Assembly (NCBI RefSeq): GCF_002355635.1 | Contig: NZ_AP017558.1 | Location: 620,001-684,000, forward strand | Source of the DNA: Halopenitus persicus | Lineage (GTDB): Archaea > Halobacteriota > Halobacteria > Halobacteriales > Haloferacaceae | Length of the DNA: 64,000 bases | Direction: 5' to 3' | Shown: positions 59,433 to 64,000 of the stretch, piece after piece | How positions within the stretch are numbered: the stretch's first letter is position 1 | Layout of the letters: the number at the start of each line of letters is the position of its first letter | Translations under genes and position numbers: made by a program | Notes under the pieces: generated by a model | Database searches by the model: none | The model's input: only the letters and a program-made list of their open reading frames with translations | What the model was told of the DNA's origin: nothing

Positions 59433-59684
59433 TCAGCCGTGCCGCGAGAAGTGGTACACGACTCCCCAGACGAACGAGAGTCCGACCATCACGACCACCG
59501 ATCCCGCGAACTGGTCGGTAAGCGGGACGGCGATCCCGGTTGACTCGCGGATCAGAGTCATCGCCAGCACGCCGGCCTCGCCGAGCGGGGGCGCGACGCT
59601 CCAGAGATACTTCGAGAGCATCGTCCCGACGAGCAGGGTGACGAACGCCGCGATCGCGTGTGATCCGCCGGTTTTCGCGGGCAT
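59433..59684 (-). CDS. Two-helix membrane protein, 83 residues
   Basis: Start MPAKTGGSHAIAAF leads into a helix (about 8-28), a short periplasmic-type loop and a second helix (about 58-78) ending 'YHFSRHG'. Convergent with the 70-residue gene. No family is recognised. Confidence 0.55.
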   Translation of the reverse strand: MPAKTGGSHAIAAFVTLLVGTMLSKYLWSVAPPLGEAGVLAMTLIRESTGIAVPLTDQFAGSVVVMVGLSFVWGVVYHFSRHG

Positions 59685-59762
59685 ACGTGATCGATTCCGG
59701 AGATCGGTCTTAACCGTTCGGACGTGTATTTGAAGCAACACTTTTGAGGACGCCCACGAGGA

Positions 59763-61328
59763 TCACTCGAGGACGAACTCGAAGCGCGCGCCGCCGTCGT
59801 CGGCCTCGCCGCAGCGAACGTCCCAGCCGTGGGCCTCGGCGATCGTTTCGACGATCGCGAGCCCGTAACCGGTGCCGTCGGGGTCGGTCGAGTGGCCGGC
59901 CTCGAAGATCGCCTCCCGCTCGGCCGCGGGAACGCCCGGACCGTCGTCAGCGACCGCAAAGCCGGTTTCGGTCGCCTCGATCCGGACGGTCGCGTCGGGG
60001 CCGGCGTGTTCGACCGCGTTGCGAAAGAGGTTCTCGAAGGCCCGCTGGAGGCGGTCGGGGTCGGCCTCGACCGTCAGGTCGGCATCGACGACCAGCTCCG
60101 CGTCGGGCGTCTCGACGAACGCCCATGCGTCCCGGGCGACGGCCTCGAGGGTGACCGCGTCGACCTCGCGGATGCGCTCGTCCTCCCGCGCGAGCTCGAG
60201 GACGTCCTCGATGAGTCGGTCCATCCGGGCGAGCGCCTCCTCGATCCGGTCGAAGTACTCGTCCGCGCCCGTTTCCCTGGCGATCTCCAGATAGCCCGTC
60301 GCGACGTTCAGCGGGTTTCGGAGGTCGTGGGAGACGGTTCCGGCGAACGCCTCGAGCTGGTCGCTCCGGCGTTCGAGCTCCTCGCGGTGGCGCCGGATCG
60401 TCTCCTCGCGGGCCGCCCGGTCGAGGGCCGCGGTCGTGGTCGATGCCAGGATGCGGGCGGTCGTGACGTCGACGTCGTCGAAGGCGTGCCGTCGCGTTGC
60501 CGCGACGTTGAAGACGCCGTGGTCGCCGAGCGGGACGAGGATCTCGCTGCGGACCGGCGTCTCGTCCGGGTCGTAGATCCGCGGGTAGTCGTCGATATCG
60601 TCGATCACCCGTGCGGTCCCGCTCTCGAAGACCTCCCAGGAGATGCTCGACCCCGACTCCGCGGAGTAGACGGCGTCCTCTCCGAACAGGCCCGTCGAGG
60701 CTTCGGTGAGCGCGGTCGGAACCAGGGCCGCCCGGGCCCCGTCGTGGAGCCAGATCCCGGCGTGGGACATCCCGAACTCCGTGGCCACGGTTTCGACGAC
60801 GCGATCACAGACCGCCTCGCGGGTGTGGACCGTCAACAGCTCCTCGGTCACGCGATGGATCGTCTCGATCCGTCTCGACCGACGGACGCGCTGGGCGTCG
60901 TAGATCCCGATGAGCGTTCCGCCGAGCGCGCCGCCGGCGGCCACGGTCGCGAGCACGTACCGGGTCTCGCGGGCGGATTCGACGACGATGCCCTGGTCGA
61001 ACACGACGAGACTCGCGACCGCGCCCATCGTCGCCGCGCCGCCGTACGCCCACCACCAGACGCGGCCGGATCGGACGCGGGGCGTCGCGGTCCGGAGGCC
61101 CAGCGCGGCGACAACGACCGCCAGCGACACCACGAGCGGAATGCCGCTCACGAGCAGGACGTTCGAGGTGAACGCCTCGTAGCTAACGACGCGTTCGAGG
61201 TGCACGCCGGCCAGCGCTATGCCCAAGGCCGCAAGCAGCAGCGTCCCGAGGAGGTCCTCGCCACCTCCGATCCGGACTCGATCGGGCCAGCGTCTCGAAG
61301 CGGTAACGCGTGGCCATCGTCGATCCAT
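59763..61328 (-). CDS. Membrane-bound GAF-domain sensor histidine kinase
   Basis: A 521-residue kinase. Four membrane helices (about 25-145) are followed by a GAF domain (about 160-295, 'REAVCDRVVETVATEFGMSH'), then HisKA with the phosphate-accepting His in 'GTVSHDLRNPLNVATGYLE' and the HATPase domain with 'FENLFRNAVEHAG', 'ADDGPGVPAAERE' and 'GTGYGLAIVETIAEAHGW'. No receiver is attached or adjacent, as often in haloarchaea. The start MDRRWPRV is chosen; the longer frame upstream is antisense to the copper ATPase region. Confidence 0.88.
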   Translation of the reverse strand: MDRRWPRVTASRRWPDRVRIGGGEDLLGTLLLAALGIALAGVHLERVVSYEAFTSNVLLVSGIPLVVSLAVVVAALGLRTATPRVRSGRVWWWAYGGAATMGAVASLVVFDQGIVVESARETRYVLATVAAGGALGGTLIGIYDAQRVRRSRRIETIHRVTEELLTVHTREAVCDRVVETVATEFGMSHAGIWLHDGARAALVPTALTEASTGLFGEDAVYSAESGSSISWEVFESGTARVIDDIDDYPRIYDPDETPVRSEILVPLGDHGVFNVAATRRHAFDDVDVTTARILASTTTAALDRAAREETIRRHREELERRSDQLEAFAGTVSHDLRNPLNVATGYLEIARETGADEYFDRIEEALARMDRLIEDVLELAREDERIREVDAVTLEAVARDAWAFVETPDAELVVDADLTVEADPDRLQRAFENLFRNAVEHAGPDATVRIEATETGFAVADDGPGVPAAEREAIFEAGHSTDPDGTGYGLAIVETIAEAHGWDVRCGEADDGGARFEFVLE

Positions 61329-61582
61329 ACCGATCCCGTAGTGTATGATCCGAGACCGGTATAGTTCTGGTGGCGGTCGACGGCTCGCGGAACCGAAGAC
61401 GACGCACCGCCGGGAGAACGGGACGTCCCCCGGCGCCGGCGCCAGCTCGACGGCGACGCGTTCCGCGACCCGACCGAGCATCCGCCCGCGATCGCGGGCC
61501 GGTCGACCCGGGGTCGGATCGGAGAGCATCCCGAACACGTTCGTGGACAGCGACTCCCGGTCGGCCCGACAACCGATCGACG

Positions 61583-64000
61583 ATGAGCGACTGTCGGCTC
61601 TGTGGCCTCCCGACCCCGGACCAGCCAGTCACGGCGAGCGACGTCGACGGCGCGTTCTGCTGTCGGGGCTGTCTGGAGGTGGCCCGACGGATCGACGACC
61701 TGGACGACGCCGATCGCGGCGAGGCCGCGCCCGATACGGCGTCAGGAAGCGTCGCAGCCGGCAACGTCGCAGCCGGCAACGTCGCAGCCGGCAGCAACAC
61801 GGAACCGTCGGCGGATGGTGCGGAATCCGCGGGCCTCGCGGCAGCTTACCTGTCGGTCGAGGGAATGCACTGTACGACCTGCGAGGCGTTCCTCGGCCTG
61901 CGCGGCGACGACGTGGACGGCGTCCGGACGGTGCAGGCGAACTACGGCACCGAGACCGCCCGCGTGGTCCACGACCCCGACGAGATCGACCGCGAAGCCC
62001 TCCCGAAGGCCCTCTCGGGGTACGGCTACACGCTCCGGTTTATGCAGGGGGATCGGACGGGCGGGGATGGGACGGGACCGGCCGGTGAAAGCGCGGTTGG
62101 ACCGGGCGACGAAAGCGCAGCGGGGCCGGCGGGCAGTGGGAGTGCTCCCGGAGTCACGGCCGGCCGGTCGACCGACCCGACGCTCGAGCGCCTCGCGATC
62201 GGCGGCTTCCTCGCGATGCTCGTGATGCCGTGGTACGTCCTCTCCCTGTATCCCAGCTATCTCGGGATCGAGACGAACGTGTTGGCGATCGACACGACCA
62301 CGCCAGTGGGGCGATACCTGCCGCTGGCGTTCATCGCGCTGGTGACGACGGTACTGGTGGCCACCACCGGCGCGCCGATCCTTCGAGGGGCGTACGTGAG
62401 CCTCCGAGCGAGACGGCCCAACATGGACCTTCTCGTCGCCGTGGCCGCCCTGTCGGCGTACGCCTACAGCACCCTCGCGCTCGCGACCGGGAGCACGCAC
62501 CTCTATTACGACGTCACGGTGGCGGTCGTGATGGTCGTCTCGCTGGGCCGCTACTACGAGGGCCGGGTTCGATCCCGGGCGACCGACCTGTTGGAGACGG
62601 TCACGGCTGCTCGGGTCGAGTCGGCGACGCGAATCACCGACGCCGGCCGAGAGACGGTCCCGATCGGGGCTCTCGAGCCCGGCGACCGGATCCGGGTCGC
62701 GCCGGGCGAGCGCGTCCCCGTCGACGGGACCGTGATCGAGGGGATCGCCGACGTCGACGAGTCCGTGATCACCGGCGAGTCGCTGCCGATTCGGGCGGAA
62801 CCGGGCGAGACGGTGGTCGGCGGCGCGAGGGTGCTCGGCGACGTCGGCCACGGCGATGGGGTGGAGGGCGAAACGGACGATGAAGCCGAGAGCGGCGCCG
62901 ACAGTGCAGCCGAGAGCGGCGCCGACAGTGCAGCCGAGAGCGGCGCCGACAGTGCAGTCGAGGGAGACGCCGGCAGTGCAGCCGAGGGCGGCGCGATCGA
63001 GGTCCGGGTCGGCGAGGACGCCGAGAGCACGGCCGACCGCCTGGCCGCCGCGCTGTGGGAGGTCCAGACGACCACGCCGGGGATCCAGCGGTTCGTCGAC
63101 GCGCTCGCGACCGTCTTCGTGCCGGTGGTGTTGACGCTCGGGCTGGCGGTCGCCGCGTGGCAGCTCGTGGCTGGCGAGACGGTCGCCGCGGCGATGCTCG
63201 CCGGATTGACCGTGCTCGTCGTCTCCTGTCCGTGCGCGATGGGACTGGCCACTCCGCTCGCGGTCTCCGGCGGGCTGCGGGACGCCATCGCGCGCGGCGT
63301 CGTCGTCACTGACGGCTCCGTCTTCGAGTCCGCCCGGGAGGCCGAGACGATCGTCTTCGACAAGACCGGCACCCTCACTGCCGGGGAAATGCGAGTGAGC
63401 GCGGTCCACGGCGACGACCGGACGCTCGCCCGCGCCGCCGCGGTCGAGCGCCGCGCCGACCATCCGGTCGCCGACGCGATCCACGAGGCGGCCGCAGCCA
63501 GGCCCGACGGCGGCGAGGGGGGCGGTGTGGTCAAGGGAACGGCTCCCGGCGATCCGGCCATCTCGACGGACTCGACCGCATCGGGAGGCGACGGTCCCTC
63601 CGTCGAATCGTTCACCCACCATCCGGGGATGGGCGTCTCGGGAACGCTCGTCGACGACGACCGTGACGACCGTGGCGATCGGACCGAGCCGCCGGAACCG
63701 GAATCGGGATCGAGATCGGTAGCATCCGACGCGGCCGGCGATCGCGTGGTCGTCGGGACGCCCGACCTCGTCGAGCGCGAGTGTGGGCCGCTGCCGGCCG
63801 AGCTCGCCGAGCGCGTCGCCGCCGCCACGGACGACGGCGCGCTGCCGATCGCGGTCGGCTGGGACGGCGCGGCCCGCGGCGTGATCGTCGTGGCGGACCG
63901 CGATCGGGCGGGCTGGACGGCAACGCTGGAGGCGGTCGCCGACCGCGAAGTGGTGATTCTCACCGGCGACGACGGACCCCGCGCCCACCGGTTCCGGAGC
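61583..64000 (+). CDS. CcoI/CopA-type copper P-type ATPase, 3' end outside window
   Basis: An open frame of 806 codons runs off the right edge. Residues 1-35 hold a cysteine-rich 'CRLCGLPT' and 'FCCRGCLEVA' module, like the metal-binding domain of FixI/CcoI-type ATPases. A heavy-metal domain follows with 'GMHCTTCEAFL' (about 94). Eight helices are expected; the translocation motif is 'VVSCPCAMGLATPL' (about 549). 'VITGESLPIRAEPG' is the actuator, and 'FDKTGTLT' (about 593) the phosphorylation site. It exports copper, in the CcoI type for oxidase assembly. A repeated 'ESGADSAA' linker sits in the actuator region (about 430-465). Confidence 0.92.
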   Translation, partial: MSDCRLCGLPTPDQPVTASDVDGAFCCRGCLEVARRIDDLDDADRGEAAPDTASGSVAAGNVAAGNVAAGSNTEPSADGAESAGLAAAYLSVEGMHCTTCEAFLGLRGDDVDGVRTVQANYGTETARVVHDPDEIDREALPKALSGYGYTLRFMQGDRTGGDGTGPAGESAVGPGDESAAGPAGSGSAPGVTAGRSTDPTLERLAIGGFLAMLVMPWYVLSLYPSYLGIETNVLAIDTTTPVGRYLPLAFIALVTTVLVATTGAPILRGAYVSLRARRPNMDLLVAVAALSAYAYSTLALATGSTHLYYDVTVAVVMVVSLGRYYEGRVRSRATDLLETVTAARVESATRITDAGRETVPIGALEPGDRIRVAPGERVPVDGTVIEGIADVDESVITGESLPIRAEPGETVVGGARVLGDVGHGDGVEGETDDEAESGADSAAESGADSAAESGADSAVEGDAGSAAEGGAIEVRVGEDAESTADRLAAALWEVQTTTPGIQRFVDALATVFVPVVLTLGLAVAAWQLVAGETVAAAMLAGLTVLVVSCPCAMGLATPLAVSGGLRDAIARGVVVTDGSVFESAREAETIVFDKTGTLTAGEMRVSAVHGDDRTLARAAAVERRADHPVADAIHEAAAARPDGGEGGGVVKGTAPGDPAISTDSTASGGDGPSVESFTHHPGMGVSGTLVDDDRDDRGDRTEPPEPESGSRSVASDAAGDRVVVGTPDLVERECGPLPAELAERVAAATDDGALPIAVGWDGAARGVIVVADRDRAGWTATLEAVADREVVILTGDDGPRAHRFRS
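61745..61794. repeat. 15-base tandem repeat in the copper ATPase linker
   Basis: GTCGCAGCCGGCAAC occurs two and a half to three times, encoding 'VAAGN' repeats between the N-terminal cysteine module and the heavy-metal domain. Confidence 0.8.
62882..62990. repeat. 24-base repeats in the copper ATPase gene
   Basis: Units of GCCGAGAGCGGCGCCGACAG plus four bases repeat three times, with two diverged copies after them, encoding 'AESGADSA' again and again. They fall in the actuator domain loop of the P-type ATPase and keep the frame. Confidence 0.85.

Noticed and set aside
61742-63988. Long minus-strand frame (748 codons)
   Set aside because: It is the reverse of the copper P-type ATPase, which has all catalytic motifs. 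The minus-strand translation is low complexity and Arg/Asp-rich.

Overview
The window looks like chromosomal DNA of a halophilic archaeon (class Halobacteria). The backbone is very GC-rich and its proteins are strongly acidic. Several genes start with a leaderless GTG or ATG about 25 bases below a TATA box, twin-arginine lipoproteins occur, and a haloarchaeal-type [2Fe-2S] ferredoxin is present. Genus cannot be fixed from sequence alone.

Backbone, left part (1-28.4 kb). A GATE-domain membrane protein, an HPP protein and a beta-propeller lipoprotein are followed by a copper-handling block (4.7-12.1 kb): NosL, a UreH/DsbD_2-type membrane protein, SCO1/SenC, a winged-helix regulator, and the nosD-nosF-nosY operon, with no nosZ in view. 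Next comes a complete glycine cleavage locus: an IclR regulator, gcvT-gcvH-gcvPA-gcvPB, ilvA, lpdA and a UPF0126/TRIC-type protein of a family linked to glycine transport. A two-subunit DUF5058-type membrane system with an M20 amidohydrolase and an APC amino-acid permease fused to two UspA domains complete this half.

Accessory region (28.65-49.0 kb). Base composition falls sharply. A 16-base direct repeat (28646-28661 and 48980-48995) marks the outer ends, and degenerate copies lie near 30.26 and 37.41 kb. Two related 'accessory gene + tyrosine integrase' modules are present; the first is frameshifted. This fits successive integrations at one target. Between them is a glycosylation island: a GT2 gene, a small tyrosine recombinase, and a GT2 polysaccharide synthase carrying four DUF1508/YegP repeats. 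The island is flanked by matching IS5-type terminal repeats. The second element (about 37.4-49.0 kb) looks like a provirus or a surface-structure cassette. It holds a large repeat-built adhesin or spike cut by an IS5 element, many small membrane proteins, two tandem paralogues with two hydrophobic helices and a prepilin-like cleavage motif, and a small A24-type prepilin peptidase-like protein. It is the best candidate for an undescribed system. The paralogues resemble both class III pilins and the two-helix capsid proteins of spindle-shaped archaeal viruses.

Backbone, right part (49-64 kb). A NYN-domain protein, a TnpB element, a second gcvH, a CaiB/BaiF CoA-transferase, an iron-type ABC permease divergent from a Tat-exported gluconate dehydrogenase-like pair, a glycosyltransferase, ferredoxin, a GAF histidine kinase and the start of a CcoI/CopA-type copper P-ATPase. 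Two palindromes of the DtxR/SirR type suggest iron control of the permease/dehydrogenase/glycosyltransferase group. Short tandem repeats are scattered through the backbone in spacers, at gene ends and in linker regions of proteins.
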